A stretch of 64,000 bases of DNA from Alloalcanivorax gelatiniphagus (GCF_005938655.1 NZ_VCQT01000027.1:62001-126000), one strand, 5' to 3'; positions 1 to 8,930 are shown, numbered from the stretch's first letter. The notes: generated by a model not told the origin, from the letters alone. Numbers and translations are program-made.

Positions 1-235
1 CCTTCGCCGCATCCAGCGTGGAACGGGTGGACGCCATGCCGGAGGTGAGGTTGATACGCACCGGCAGATTCTTCTGCAGCACCGACTGCAACGTCACCGC
101 GAACACATACGGTGATGAACCGGGTTGGGCAGTGTGCATGCGCAGGTTACGCTCCGCGCTAGCGGTGCCGCTGAGTAAAACCAGCGCGGTAAGCAGCGGA
201 GTGAACAGGGTGAAAAGACGGGATTTTATTGTCAT
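1..235 (-). CDS. TAXI-family TRAP transporter solute-binding protein (3' part outside window)
   Basis: Only the N-terminal 78 codons are inside the window; the gene continues past base 1. The start ATG at 235 has an AGGAG Shine-Dalgarno six bases upstream. The translation opens with a signal peptide (basic MTIKSR, a hydrophobic stretch, then an SGTASA cleavage region). It continues with RMHTAQPGSSPYVFAVTLQ and a segment on Ser/Thr-rich 'LTSGMASTRSTLDAAK', the early pattern of TAXI receptors that bind a substrate in the periplasm and deliver it to a TRAP permease. It is the last visible gene of the operon begun by the fused TRAP permease at 4365, 33 bases after the acyl-CoA ligase gene. The ligand cannot be read from the fragment; glutamate or another carboxylate is usual for the family. 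Confidence 0.8.
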   Translation of the reverse strand, partial: MTIKSRLFTLFTPLLTALVLLSGTASAERNLRMHTAQPGSSPYVFAVTLQSVLQKNLPVRINLTSGMASTRSTLDAAK

Positions 236-268
236 ATCGGTCTCCTAATGGGAAAGGTTGGGGCGCGA

Positions 269-2380
269 TCAGCGCCCGATAACCACGGCGTCCAACGCCA
301 CCACGCCGTGACCGGCGGAGCGCACGCGCACCGGGTTGATGTCCAGACTGTCCAGGCTGTCGCCGCTGGCCATGGCGAACTCCGAAACACGCACCAGCAG
401 ATCCGCCAGGGCGGACACGTCCGAGGGCGCTTGCCCTCTCACGCCGTCGAGAAGGGCGCGACCGCGAAGCTCGTCGATCATCTCCAGGGCCATGTCCCGA
501 TTGACCGGGGCACTGCGAAAGCTCACGTCCTTCAGTACTTCCACCAACACGCCCCCCAGGCCCAGCATCACCACCGGGCCGAAGGTCGGGTCCCGTTGCA
601 CGCCGACGATGCATTCCACGCCGTCGCCTTCCATCGGCGATATCAGGGCGCCGTCGATACGCGCCTCCGGGCAAGCCTGACGGGCCGCCGCCAACACCGC
701 GTCGCAGGCCTCGGCGACCGCGTCACCGCCGCGCAGCCCCAGGCGTACACCGCCGATGTCGGACTTGTGCGGGATGTCCGCGGACGCGATCTTCGCCACC
801 CAGGCGCGACCGTCGTCCGCGATGCGCTGGCGCGCCTCGGCGCCGTCGGCGACCAGATGGGATTCCGGCACCGGTACGCCGAAATCCGCCAGAACCTGGA
901 AACTGTCCGCCTCGGAATAGTTACCGGCGCGCAACGTCAGAGTGGGCGCTTCGACGGTCCGTGAGGCCGGCAATGCCTTGTTCCTTTGGCGGGCGAACCC
1001 GGCCAGCGCGGCCAGCGCGCGAATGGCCCGGCTGGGATCCTCGAACGCCAGGCAGCGGTGCTGTTCCAGGCGCTCACGCACCGAGTCCCGGAATACCGAG
1101 ACGGCACAGAACACCCGGTCGGGGAAGCGGGCGCGGACGCGACCGATCTGGTCGGCGATCTGCTCGCCCATGGGGCCCTGACCGGCGGCGGCCAGGAAAG
1201 TGGCGACCAACTGGTAGTCGCCCTGTTCCAGCATGATTTCCAGGCTGGTCTCGAACAGGCCCACGTCGTTGGTGATCTGGCCGGTGATGTCCACCGGATT
1301 GCGGGGCGCCGCGAACGGCACCAGCTCACGAATGCGGCGTTGGCCGTCCGCGCCCAGCGCCGGCATCGGCAGTCCGGCATCGTCGGCGGCGTCGGCCATC
1401 AGCACGCCGGCGCCGCCGGACACCGTGAACACACCGAGATTGTCCCCGGCCGGAATGCCCGCCACCGAGAACGCATAGCCCACGTCGAAGAACTCCTCGA
1501 TGGAATAGGCCCGATAGACGCCGTACTGGCGAAATACCGCATCGAACACCGCGTCCTCGCCGGCCAGTGCGGCGGTGTGGGAGGCCGCCGCCTGGGCTCC
1601 GATCTCGGTGCGTCCGACCTTGGTCATGACCACCGGCTTGCCGGCGGCGCGGGCCTCGGCCAAAGCCAGCTCCAGTTTGGCCCCGTCCCGACAGCCTTCC
1701 ATATAGCCGAGAATCACATCGGTATCCGGGTCACGAACCAGCCAGCGCAGGCAATCGGCGAAATCCACATCGCCCTCGTTGCCGGTGGTGATCCAGTAGC
1801 TGAGTCCCAGCCCTCTTTGCCGCGCCAGCGTAAAGGCGTAGGCCCCATAGGCACCGCTCTGGCTGACCAGGCCGATGCGCCCGCTGGCGGTCACACCCTG
1901 CCCCACCACCGGCGAAAAGGTGGCGAACACTTTTTCGGAAAGGTTCATGAAACCCAGACAGTTGGGGCCGAGCACACGGACGCCGGCGGCGCGCGCCCGG
2001 GCGACCAGATCGTCCTGAGCCGCCCTGCCCTGCTCGCTGATTTCCGCGAAACCGGACGAGAACAGCACGATGCCCTTGACGCCGGCGGCGATGGCCTCGT
2101 CGATGGCCTGGCCCACCAGGCTGGCCGGTACCGCCACGATGGCCAGGTCCACCCTGCCGCTCACTTCAGCGATGCGCGGGTAGGCTTTCAGGCCCTGCAC
2201 TTCGGTGGCTTTCGGATTGATCGGGAAGATTTCGCCCTGGTATCCCTGCGCCAGCAGAAAGGCGATTGGCAACCCGCCGATCTTGGTGGGCGTGGCGCTG
2301 GCGCCGATCACGGCCACCGAGCGCGGCTTGAAAACGGCGTCCAGTGAATCGACGGGGCGCGCTACAAAAGCGTTCATCAT
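269..2380 (-). CDS. Acetate--CoA ligase family protein (NDP-forming acyl-CoA synthetase)
   Basis: A 703-residue one-chain enzyme of the NDP-forming acyl-CoA synthetase type, which makes an acyl-CoA from an organic acid, CoA and ATP through a phosphohistidine. An N-terminal CoA-binding Rossmann domain shows VAVIGASATPTKIGG near residue 23 and GPNCLG near 138. Succinyl-CoA-ligase-like domains follow with SQSGA near 173 and the catalytic His in AAASHTAALAG (about residue 268). The C-terminal third, from about residue 470, is an ATP-grasp domain. Start chosen at 2380 (MMNAF) because GGAG lies five bases before it; an upstream in-frame ATG at 2395 is possible but lacks such a site. It sits between TRAP permease and TRAP receptor genes, so the acid it activates is probably the imported substrate. 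That link is inference. Confidence 0.88.
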   Translation of the reverse strand: MMNAFVARPVDSLDAVFKPRSVAVIGASATPTKIGGLPIAFLLAQGYQGEIFPINPKATEVQGLKAYPRIAEVSGRVDLAIVAVPASLVGQAIDEAIAAGVKGIVLFSSGFAEISEQGRAAQDDLVARARAAGVRVLGPNCLGFMNLSEKVFATFSPVVGQGVTASGRIGLVSQSGAYGAYAFTLARQRGLGLSYWITTGNEGDVDFADCLRWLVRDPDTDVILGYMEGCRDGAKLELALAEARAAGKPVVMTKVGRTEIGAQAAASHTAALAGEDAVFDAVFRQYGVYRAYSIEEFFDVGYAFSVAGIPAGDNLGVFTVSGGAGVLMADAADDAGLPMPALGADGQRRIRELVPFAAPRNPVDITGQITNDVGLFETSLEIMLEQGDYQLVATFLAAAGQGPMGEQIADQIGRVRARFPDRVFCAVSVFRDSVRERLEQHRCLAFEDPSRAIRALAALAGFARQRNKALPASRTVEAPTLTLRAGNYSEADSFQVLADFGVPVPESHLVADGAEARQRIADDGRAWVAKIASADIPHKSDIGGVRLGLRGGDAVAEACDAVLAAARQACPEARIDGALISPMEGDGVECIVGVQRDPTFGPVVMLGLGGVLVEVLKDVSFRSAPVNRDMALEMIDELRGRALLDGVRGQAPSDVSALADLLVRVSEFAMASGDSLDSLDINPVRVRSAGHGVVALDAVVIGR

Positions 2381-2445
2381 TGAGTCTCCAGGCATCACTT
2401 TCTCTTCATTGGTTGCTTTGCACGAGTTGGTGCAGGCCAACGGAA

Positions 2446-4365
2446 TCACCGGTCCGCTAATGGCTTGGGCGCACTGGCCTGGCCCATCCAGCGGGGACGG
2501 CGGTGGGGCACGAAGTCGAAGAAGAGGATCACCACCGCCATCACCAGGCCGACCAGCTCCACCGAGGTGCCGCGCATCATCAACAGCGCCGCCACCACGA
2601 ACCGGAGCCCCCGGGCCAGCACGGTGAGACGACCGCCGCCAAAGCCGGCGAAACCGGTGGTCACGGCCCAGATCACCAGCACAATGCGCAGCACGCCCCA
2701 CACCAGATCGACAACGTTGAAGCCGTCGACGATCAGCAGCAGGGACGGGTTGAAGACAAACAGGAAAGGCACCAGGAAGCCAACCAGAGTGAGCCTGACC
2801 GAGGCACCGGCGACCTTCATCGGGTTGGCGTCGGCCAGCGGCGCCGCGGCGAAGGCCGCCAGCGCCACCGGCGGAGTAATGGCGGACAACACGCCGAAAT
2901 ACAGGACAAACAGATGAGCGGCGATCAGCGGCACATCGAACGCTCTCAGCGCCGGGCCCATCACCAGCACGATGATCAGATAAGCCGGCAAGGTGGGCAT
3001 ACCCATGCCCAGCACCAGACAACCCAGCGCGGTCAGCAGCAGGCTCAGCAGCAGACTGTGCTCACCAAGCCCGGCCACCATCTGCGCGAAGCTCAGCCCC
3101 AGGCCGGTGAGATCCATGCCGGCGATCACCACGCCGATGGCGCCCACCGCGATCATGATGCGCGACGCCGCCACGCCGCCGCCGGCCAGCGCCACGATCA
3201 GCGACCAGGGACGACGGCGGATTTCCGGATTGATAAAGCCGAACGCCATCGCCACCAGGGTGGCCCAGACCCCGGCCATGGCCGGCGAGCGCCCGGCGGC
3301 CAGCACCAGAATGACGGTCAGCACCGGCGCCACGAACATCAGCGAGCGCAGCCAGTCGTCCTTGGTCAGTACCGGCAATTCATGCTCGGCGGTGGCTTCG
3401 ATGCCGAGCCGGCGCGCCTCGTAATACACCGCCGCGAACAGGGCACTGACATAAAACAGCGCTGGCAACAGCGCCGCCACGCAGATCAGCAGATAGGGGG
3501 TGCCGGTAAGCTGGGCCATCATAAAGGCGGCGGCGCCCATCACCGGAGGAATCACCTGCCCGCCGGTGGACGCGGCCGCCTCCACGGCGCCGGCGAAGGC
3601 CGGGCTGAAACCACGGCGTTTGATCATGGGAATGGTAAAGGCCCCGGTACCCGCCACATTGGCGGTGACGCTGCCGGACATGGTGCCGAACAGCATGCTG
3701 GCGAAGATCGCCGCATGGGCGGGACCGCCGGGCAGCCGACCGGTGATCCGGATCGACATGCGCACCAGCGCCGGCCCGGCGCCGGTGGCTTCCAGAATCA
3801 CGCCGAACACGATGTAGATGAACAGCAGCTCGATCATCACCGCCACCGGCGCGCCGAACACCCCACTGAAGCCGTACCACATCCCCTGCATCACCTGATC
3901 CAGGGAGAAGCCGGCATGGCGCACCGCCGGTGGCAGCAGATCGCCGAACAGGCAATACAGCAACGTGACACCGGCGAACAGCGACAGCCCCAGCCCGAAC
4001 TCCCGCCGCGCCAGTTCGATCACCGCGACCACCCCGGCCAGCGCGATCAACTGGTCGGTGCGGCTGTAGTCCACCAGCATGTTTTCCATGGCGCCGGCGA
4101 AGCTCAGGAAACGGGCCACCGCCAGCAGCACGGCGCCGACCAGCAGCGCATCGATCAGCCAGAACAGACAACGCGTCGCCCCGTTGCGCGGCCTGTACAG
4201 GCTAACCAACGGCTTGACCAGCACCGCCACCAGCACGCAGGCGGCGAAGGTCAGCGGACGCTGATAGCCGGGATCGAAGATACCGAAAAGGGATGTGTAG
4301 ATACTGATGGCGGCCAGCACCACGGCAATGGCCAGGCCGAGCCTGCGGCTTGAATCTGTGAGCAC
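2446..4365 (-). CDS. TRAP transporter fused permease subunit (TAXI type)
   Basis: A 639-residue, very hydrophobic inner-membrane protein with many predicted transmembrane helices, matching the fused small (DctQ-like) plus large (DctM-like) permease that works with TAXI receptors. The DctM-like part is recognisable by glycine-rich membrane segments such as GTMSGSVTANVAGTGAFTIPM and GMGMPTLPAYLI. TRAP systems use a sodium or proton gradient to import organic acids. The start is a GTG at 4365 preceded by GGGAGAGG. It is the first gene of the operon, 65 bases before the acyl-CoA ligase start. Length agrees with fused TAXI permeases. Confidence 0.9.
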   Translation of the reverse strand: MLTDSSRRLGLAIAVVLAAISIYTSLFGIFDPGYQRPLTFAACVLVAVLVKPLVSLYRPRNGATRCLFWLIDALLVGAVLLAVARFLSFAGAMENMLVDYSRTDQLIALAGVVAVIELARREFGLGLSLFAGVTLLYCLFGDLLPPAVRHAGFSLDQVMQGMWYGFSGVFGAPVAVMIELLFIYIVFGVILEATGAGPALVRMSIRITGRLPGGPAHAAIFASMLFGTMSGSVTANVAGTGAFTIPMIKRRGFSPAFAGAVEAAASTGGQVIPPVMGAAAFMMAQLTGTPYLLICVAALLPALFYVSALFAAVYYEARRLGIEATAEHELPVLTKDDWLRSLMFVAPVLTVILVLAAGRSPAMAGVWATLVAMAFGFINPEIRRRPWSLIVALAGGGVAASRIMIAVGAIGVVIAGMDLTGLGLSFAQMVAGLGEHSLLLSLLLTALGCLVLGMGMPTLPAYLIIVLVMGPALRAFDVPLIAAHLFVLYFGVLSAITPPVALAAFAAAPLADANPMKVAGASVRLTLVGFLVPFLFVFNPSLLLIVDGFNVVDLVWGVLRIVLVIWAVTTGFAGFGGGRLTVLARGLRFVVAALLMMRGTSVELVGLVMAVVILFFDFVPHRRPRWMGQASAPKPLADR

Positions 4366-4798
4366 TCTGCCTCTCCCGCGGACCTGCCAGTCCGCCTTGG
4401 TATTATTGTTGGTTTATAAGATCACGGACATTTAATGGCTGTCAATTATTTATGCCCAACAAGGCAAACCGTCCCGCACCGCCGGAACAGCCAGACCACC
4501 CCACCCGCACGCCACGTGAACAGACGTTTTGGTCACGGATACAGCCTGACCCATACGGGCATAACATTGATTAGAAAGGCTTATTCAGGCGGAAACGCCC
4601 CCAAGGAAGGGAACAGGTGCAGGCTGGCGCAAGCACATCGCAACAGCGGCAGCAGGCACCAGGAAACAACAGGAGGATGTGGCGAGAAAAAGAGAAAGTA
4701 ATGTCAGAGCATCAAAATATCGCTGAACAATAATGTCCAACCATTACTTTTGGTAACACTATGGGTAACACGGGTAACGGCCCCGGGACCCAAACCCC
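4366..4798. other. 433-base intergenic region between TRAP operon and tetR
   Basis: This stretch is visibly more AT-rich than its neighbours and holds no convincing gene; the 88-codon plus-strand frame at 4435-4701 lacks a Shine-Dalgarno and recognisable sequence. It contains the candidate TRAP promoter, three copies of GGTAAC (4752, 4764 and 4773), and a nine-base inverted pair ATTATTGTT (about 4402) / AACAATAAT (about 4725). No clear terminator for tetR is seen. Confidence 0.5.
4431..4445 (-). promoter_or_regulatory. Candidate promoter -35 and operator motif of the TRAP operon
   Basis: Read on the minus strand there is a perfect TTGACA (4445-4440), immediately followed by CCATTAA (4437-4431). 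A TTATAA-like sequence lies about 22 bases further, longer than ideal spacing. CCATTA also occurs as one arm of the dyad upstream of the TetR gene (5597-5631), so the TetR protein may bind both. Inference from motif sharing only. Confidence 0.35.
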
Positions 4799-5575
4799 TT
4801 ACCGCTTGACGGCGATACGGGTATAGGCGGGCAAGTCTCCGTACAACTCATCCGCCTCATGGATCGCTTTCAATGTCATCGGCGACAGCGGCGCGTCATA
4901 CATGGCCACGCTGCCCGCGATGATATCCTCAACGCGAATCCATGCCTCGGCCCGGCGAAAGTCCTCGCCCTTCTCCGAGCGGATCCGTTCCATGGCCGCC
5001 ATACCGTTGATGTGCATGAACAACATGCTGAGGAAGCGCTGCTCGATCAACGCGGTGGGCAGATAGGGTTTGCTTTCAAAGAACGCTTCCAGGCATTGCG
5101 CGGTGCCCACCCCGTAGTCGCTGTTGAAATGCAGCCAGGCGGCGCGTTCCACGTGCAATTGCACCAGAAAACGCAGGTAAAAACCGGGTGACTCGTTATC
5201 AAGCACGTAACGCGCCAGCGGTAGCAACCCGCAGCGCACCAGCTGCTCGGTGGAGAGCGGCGCGCCGCCGGCCTCGGCCCGTGCCCGCTCCAGCATCGCC
5301 CGGCGGTCCGCGTCGATGGGCTTGGACCGCAACGACAGAACCGACTGGATGATCGCTTCCCGGGAGCCGAAATAGTAATGGATGGCGGACTCGTTCTTTT
5401 GCCCCGCCTCCTCGCGAATCTGACGCAGGGTGCCGCCATTCAGGCCATTGATGGCAAGGACTTTCTCGGCGGCCAGCGTCAATTCCAGGCGGGTGCCGGT
5501 GGTCTCATCCGGTGCGTTCTTTTTGCTGTTCTTGTTGCTGTTCTTGCGACCGGTCGCCTTCTTCGCTGCCGCCAT
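4799..5575 (-). CDS. TetR/AcrR family transcriptional regulator
   Basis: A 258-residue regulator. After a Lys/Asn-rich tail (about residues 1-25) comes a TetR DNA-binding domain (about 28-75) with TLRQIREEAGQKNESAIHYYFGSREAII, the helix-turn-helix and the Y-Y/F-G signature. The C-terminal domain is a helical ligand-binding/dimerisation fold with no family-specific motif that I recognise. The gene lies upstream of and on the same strand as the TRAP/acyl-CoA ligase operon, with a 433-base gap, and downstream of a dyad that may be its own operator. Control of the transporter operon in response to its acid or acyl-CoA is a reasonable guess. Confidence 0.88.
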   Translation of the reverse strand: MAAAKKATGRKNSNKNSKKNAPDETTGTRLELTLAAEKVLAINGLNGGTLRQIREEAGQKNESAIHYYFGSREAIIQSVLSLRSKPIDADRRAMLERARAEAGGAPLSTEQLVRCGLLPLARYVLDNESPGFYLRFLVQLHVERAAWLHFNSDYGVGTAQCLEAFFESKPYLPTALIEQRFLSMLFMHINGMAAMERIRSEKGEDFRRAEAWIRVEDIIAGSVAMYDAPLSPMTLKAIHEADELYGDLPAYTRIAVKR

Positions 5576-5596
5576 TCCCTTTCACCTTAAAGACGG

Positions 5597-5631
5597 ATTA
5601 ATGGCCTGATACTAACACCAATCCATTAGTA
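5597..5631. promoter_or_regulatory. Dyad upstream of tetR, candidate TetR operator
   Basis: Two nested inverted repeats lie just upstream of the tetR start (5575): TAATGG...CCATTA and, inside them, TACTAA (5610-5615) with TTAGTA (5626-5631). TetR regulators often bind such dyads to repress themselves. The site sits in the only 59 bases between tetR and the end of hmuV. Confidence 0.45.
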
Positions 5632-5634
5632 CGC

Positions 5635-6420
5635 CTATTCGAGCGCTCCCTCCACATGCAGCACCGACCCGTCCGGGTGTTCCAACCAGCGGCTGCGCAG
5701 GCCATACACCGCCGCCAGCCGCTCCGGGGTCAGCACCCGGCGCGGCCCGTCGTCCGCCAACAGCCGGCCCTGGTCCAGCATCAGCACCCGGGAAGCAAAG
5801 GCGTTGGCCAGGTTGAGATCGTGGCAAACCAGTACGATCAGGTAATCGCCCTGCTCCGCCAGCACCTCCAGTTGCTCCAGCACCCGATACTGTTGCGCCG
5901 GGTCCAGCGCCGAGGTGCTTTCATCCAGAAGCAGCAGGCGCGGCCCCGGGGTGTCCCAGATCTGGGCCAGTACCCGGGCCAGGTGCACCCGTTGCTGCTC
6001 GCCACCGGACAGGGACGGCCAGGCCCGCCCACGCAGGTGGGCGACACCGAAGCGGGCCAGCAGCTCGCCCACCAGGGGATCGCCGGCATTGCCGTGGCGG
6101 CGCCCGGGCAGGCCCAGGGCCACCACCTCGTCGGCGCGCACCGGAAACCCCACCGGGGTGTGTTGCAGCATCACCGAGCGGCGCCGGGCCAGCTCCGCCA
6201 GGGGCCAGTGGCGCAATGATCTGCCGTGCAGACTCACGGCGCCGGCGTCCGGGCTCAGGTCGCCGGCCAGCACCCGCATCAGGGTGGACTTGCCGGCGCC
6301 ATTGGGGCCTAACAGCGCCAGCCGTTCGCCGGCCCGGGCCTGGAAACGCACCTGGGACAGCAGCGTCCGCTGGCCGGCACGCACGGTGACGCCGGCCACG
6401 TCCAGCAGCGCATCACTCAT
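5635..6420 (-). CDS. hmuV: Heme ABC transporter ATP-binding protein HmuV
   Basis: A 261-residue ABC ATPase that powers heme import across the inner membrane. Walker A GPNGAGKST is at 38-46, the signature LSGGEQQR at 137-144, Walker B LLLLDE at 162-167 and the switch histidine in VCHDLN at about 200. Length and motifs fit HmuV, and its partners HmuU and HmuT are directly upstream with three bases or fewer between genes. It is the last gene of the long heme-uptake gene series. Confidence 0.93.
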   Translation of the reverse strand: MSDALLDVAGVTVRAGQRTLLSQVRFQARAGERLALLGPNGAGKSTLMRVLAGDLSPDAGAVSLHGRSLRHWPLAELARRRSVMLQHTPVGFPVRADEVVALGLPGRRHGNAGDPLVGELLARFGVAHLRGRAWPSLSGGEQQRVHLARVLAQIWDTPGPRLLLLDESTSALDPAQQYRVLEQLEVLAEQGDYLIVLVCHDLNLANAFASRVLMLDQGRLLADDGPRRVLTPERLAAVYGLRSRWLEHPDGSVLHVEGALE

Positions 6421-6423
6421 TGA

Positions 6424-7449
6424 TCAAACTCCGTTGCGGCGCAGCAGCAGCACCAAGAAGAAAGGCCCGCCCAGCAACGCCATCACCAGGCCGATGGGCA
6501 GCTCCGCCGGCGCCACCAGGGTGCGCGCCAGGGTATCGGCGAACACGGTGAGCAAGGCACCGAGCAGGCCGGCGCCGGGGATCAGCCAGCGATGGTCGAC
6601 GCCGATCAGCAGGCGCACCAGATGCGGCGCCACCAGGCCGACAAAGCTGATCTGCCCGGCGGCGGCCACCGCCGCCCCCACCGACACCGCCCCCAGCACC
6701 ATCACCGCGCGCTTGGCCCGGGGCACACCGTGGCCCAGGTGCAGCGCCGCCTGTTCGCCCAGCATCAGGCCGTTCAGCGGCCGCGCCAGCAGTGGCATCA
6801 GCAGGGTGCCGGCCAGCAACCAGGGCGCCACCAGGGCGACATCGGACCAGCGGCTGTGGGCCAGGCTGCCCATGGACCAGAACGTCAGAGTACGCAGCTC
6901 ATTGTCGTCGGCCATGAAGGTGAGCACGCCGGTGAGCGCCATGGCGATGGCACCGATGGCAATGCCCGCCAGCAACAGCAGGGCCACCCGGGTTTCACCG
7001 CCCCGGGAGGCGATGCGCCACATCAGGAAGGTGGTGACCAGCGCGCCCAGAAAGGCGGCCAGGGGAATCGCCTGGTGACCCAGGGCACCGCCACCGAGCA
7101 CGATCACCGCCACCGCGCCCAGAGCGGCGCCGGCGGAAATACCGATCAGGCCCGGGTCGGCCAGGGGATTGCGGAACAGGCCCTGGAGGGCGGCGCCGGT
7201 GGAGGCCAGCGCCGCGCCCACCAGGGTGGCCATAACGATGCGCGGCAGGCGCAGATCGCGCACCACCCGGTAACCGGGCTCGCCACCGCCATCCCCGAGC
7301 CCGTCGTACCACAGCCCTTGCCACAGGGTCGCCGGCGTCACCGACAGCGGCCCGGCCAGAGCGGCGATCATGGCCGCTACCGCCAGCAGCACCGCCAGCA
7401 CGGTAAGCGTGGGCGCCACCGGCCAGCGCCGGGGCTCAGCGTCCCTCAC
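6424..7449 (-). CDS. hmuU: Heme ABC transporter permease HmuU (FecCD family)
   Basis: A 341-residue FecCD-type permease with about ten transmembrane segments. It carries the family segments LRLPRIVMATLVGAALASTG and GLFRNPLADPGLIGISAGA near residues 60-100 and GLVAPHLVRLLIG in the C-terminal half. The start is taken as GTG at 7449, inside the end of hmuT (14-base overlap), because GGAGGT lies at good spacing before it. An upstream in-frame start at 7548 would add 33 residues entirely shadowing hmuT. It should form a dimer with HmuV and receive heme from HmuT. Confidence 0.92.
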   Translation of the reverse strand: MRDAEPRRWPVAPTLTVLAVLLAVAAMIAALAGPLSVTPATLWQGLWYDGLGDGGGEPGYRVVRDLRLPRIVMATLVGAALASTGAALQGLFRNPLADPGLIGISAGAALGAVAVIVLGGGALGHQAIPLAAFLGALVTTFLMWRIASRGGETRVALLLLAGIAIGAIAMALTGVLTFMADDNELRTLTFWSMGSLAHSRWSDVALVAPWLLAGTLLMPLLARPLNGLMLGEQAALHLGHGVPRAKRAVMVLGAVSVGAAVAAAGQISFVGLVAPHLVRLLIGVDHRWLIPGAGLLGALLTVFADTLARTLVAPAELPIGLVMALLGGPFFLVLLLRRNGV

Positions 7450-8260
7450 CGGTGGCCACCTCCAGCACCGTCTCCATGGCGTCCGGCAGGCGCGGGCCGA
7501 AGCCCAGCAGAAGCATGCCATCGGTGACCAGCACCCGCCCCTGGGCACCGGCCTCGGTGCTGTCCAGCAGCGGCAGTTGCTCCGGCTGGAAGCTGCCCGG
7601 GCGGGTCTCGGCGATAATGATCAACTGCGGGTTGGTGGCCAGCACCGCTTCCGCGTTGAGCGGCTTGTAGCCCTCCCCGTCCGCCACATTGGGCAGGCCC
7701 AGGGCGTCCAGCAACGCCTGGCCCTGGGTGCCTTTGCCGGCCACCTGCACGCCGTGGCGGCCGGCGGACAGCACCAGCAGAGTACGCGGCGGGTCGGCCA
7801 GCGGCAGCCGTTTATCCAGGGTTGCGAAGCGCTGGCGCAGCTCCCCGTTCAGCTGCTCGCCGCGCTCTTGCAGCCCCAGCGCCTCGGCGACCTGCTCGAC
7901 CCGGGCCAGCAGGCCGGCGGGGCTCCACTGCGGATCGATCACGCGGACCTCGGTGGCCTGCTTGAGCTGGGCCACCGCCGGCGGCGGGCCGGCCTCCCCG
8001 GACAGCAGCACCAGATCCGGCTTCATCGCCAGGGTGCCCTCCACCGGCAGCGCCCGCACATAGCCCAGCTTGGGCAACTGGCGCGCCGCCGCCGGATAAT
8101 TGCTGGTGGAATCCACCGCCACCAGCCGGTCGGCGGCGCCCAGGGCATAAACAATCTCGGTCAGTTCGCCGCCGGCCGCCACCAGACGCTGCTGGGCATG
8201 GCCCGCCGCCGCCATCCACAGAGCCAGCAGCGCGGTTGCCAGTCGTAGGCCTGCCCTCAT
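7436..8260 (-). CDS. hmuT: Heme/hemin ABC transporter periplasmic binding protein HmuT
   Basis: A 274-residue class III periplasmic binding protein with a signal peptide (about residues 1-22, ending AAAGHAQQ). Typical landmarks are RLVAAGGELTEIVYALGAADRLVAVDSTSNYP and LGYVRALPVEGTLAMKPDLVLLSGEAGPP, close to HmuT/BtuF-type heme carriers. It would carry heme from the outer-membrane receptor to HmuUV. Its ATG overlaps the stop of the heme oxygenase gene (ATGA), so the two are translationally coupled. Confidence 0.92.
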   Translation of the reverse strand: MRAGLRLATALLALWMAAAGHAQQRLVAAGGELTEIVYALGAADRLVAVDSTSNYPAAARQLPKLGYVRALPVEGTLAMKPDLVLLSGEAGPPPAVAQLKQATEVRVIDPQWSPAGLLARVEQVAEALGLQERGEQLNGELRQRFATLDKRLPLADPPRTLLVLSAGRHGVQVAGKGTQGQALLDALGLPNVADGEGYKPLNAEAVLATNPQLIIIAETRPGSFQPEQLPLLDSTEAGAQGRVLVTDGMLLLGFGPRLPDAMETVLEVATGEGR

Positions 8261-8868
8261 GCCATCACCGCTTCCACCGCTTCACGGACAAAGGCGAAGG
8301 CCGCCCGGGCGCCGCCCAGCGCCTGTTCCTGCTCGGCCTCGCCCAACCCCAGCTCATTCAACTGGGCCTTGAAACGCTTCCAGTGCAGGCCACGGCCATC
8401 CGGATGGCCGGCCAGGTGGCGGGCGCCGAACTCGGCGCTCAGTCCCAGCTCTTTCTGGGCGCGCTTGAACAGGAAGGCGGCACCCAGGTTGGAGCCCTCG
8501 TTGGTGTACAACCAGCCGATCACCGCCTGGCCGCCCTCAATGGCCGCCGCCCGACCGGCGGCCCGGTCCGCTTCGATGTCCGCCTCGGCAATGCCCAGGT
8601 CGCGGCAGTCCGCCTCGATCAGATCCACCCGGCTGCGCTCCAACAGGCCGGGGAACCCCTGCTGCAGGTCGTCGCGCTCATAGAGCGGCGCGGTGGCGGT
8701 CTGGAAGCGCAGCTGCACGCGCAGGAAGCGGGCGTAATGCTCACGATCCAGGAACGGCGACAGCGCGCTGATGCGGCTGTCCAGGGCGTCATGGATGGCA
8801 TGGGTTTCCTGTTTCAGCCGGGCGGACAGGGTGCGGTCCGCTTGGGTCGGGTCGGCAACAGTGGTCAT
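8257..8868 (-). CDS. Biliverdin-producing heme oxygenase
   Basis: A 203-residue cytoplasmic heme oxygenase, which opens imported heme to biliverdin, iron and CO. The proximal heme-ligand region is THAIHDALD (His about 26) and the distal helix shows GWLYTNEGSNLGAAFLF (EGSNLGA at 124-130). This matches the HemO/PigA-like bacterial group. The start at 8868 follows AGAGGAA; a longer frame to 8934 runs into the upstream TolC gene and has no such site. It lies between the exporter genes and hmuTUV, closing the pathway from extracellular heme to iron. Confidence 0.9.
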   Translation of the reverse strand: MTTVADPTQADRTLSARLKQETHAIHDALDSRISALSPFLDREHYARFLRVQLRFQTATAPLYERDDLQQGFPGLLERSRVDLIEADCRDLGIAEADIEADRAAGRAAAIEGGQAVIGWLYTNEGSNLGAAFLFKRAQKELGLSAEFGARHLAGHPDGRGLHWKRFKAQLNELGLGEAEQEQALGGARAAFAFVREAVEAVMA

Positions 8869-8895
8869 GGTGGTTCCTCTTGGTAGCCGTGGACG

Positions 8896-8913
8896 GGGCG
8901 GTTTCCACCGCCC
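8896..8913 (-). terminator. Short hairpin between TolC gene and heme oxygenase gene
   Basis: A seven-base-pair stem (GGGCGGT/ACCGCCC) with a four-base loop lies in the 62-base gap. On the minus strand it lacks a following T run, so it is more likely a weak attenuator or an mRNA end-stabilising hairpin than a full terminator. Confidence 0.35.
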
Positions 8914-8930
8914 TTTTCCGTTATGACGGA

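Noticed and set aside
4435-4701. 88-codon plus-strand frame in the TRAP/tetR gap
   Set aside because: No Shine-Dalgarno, no family resemblance, and it covers the likely TRAP promoter.
4752-4778. Three GGTAAC copies as an operator
   Set aside because: They lie downstream of tetR and far from the TRAP start with uneven spacing, so there is no promoter to support a role.
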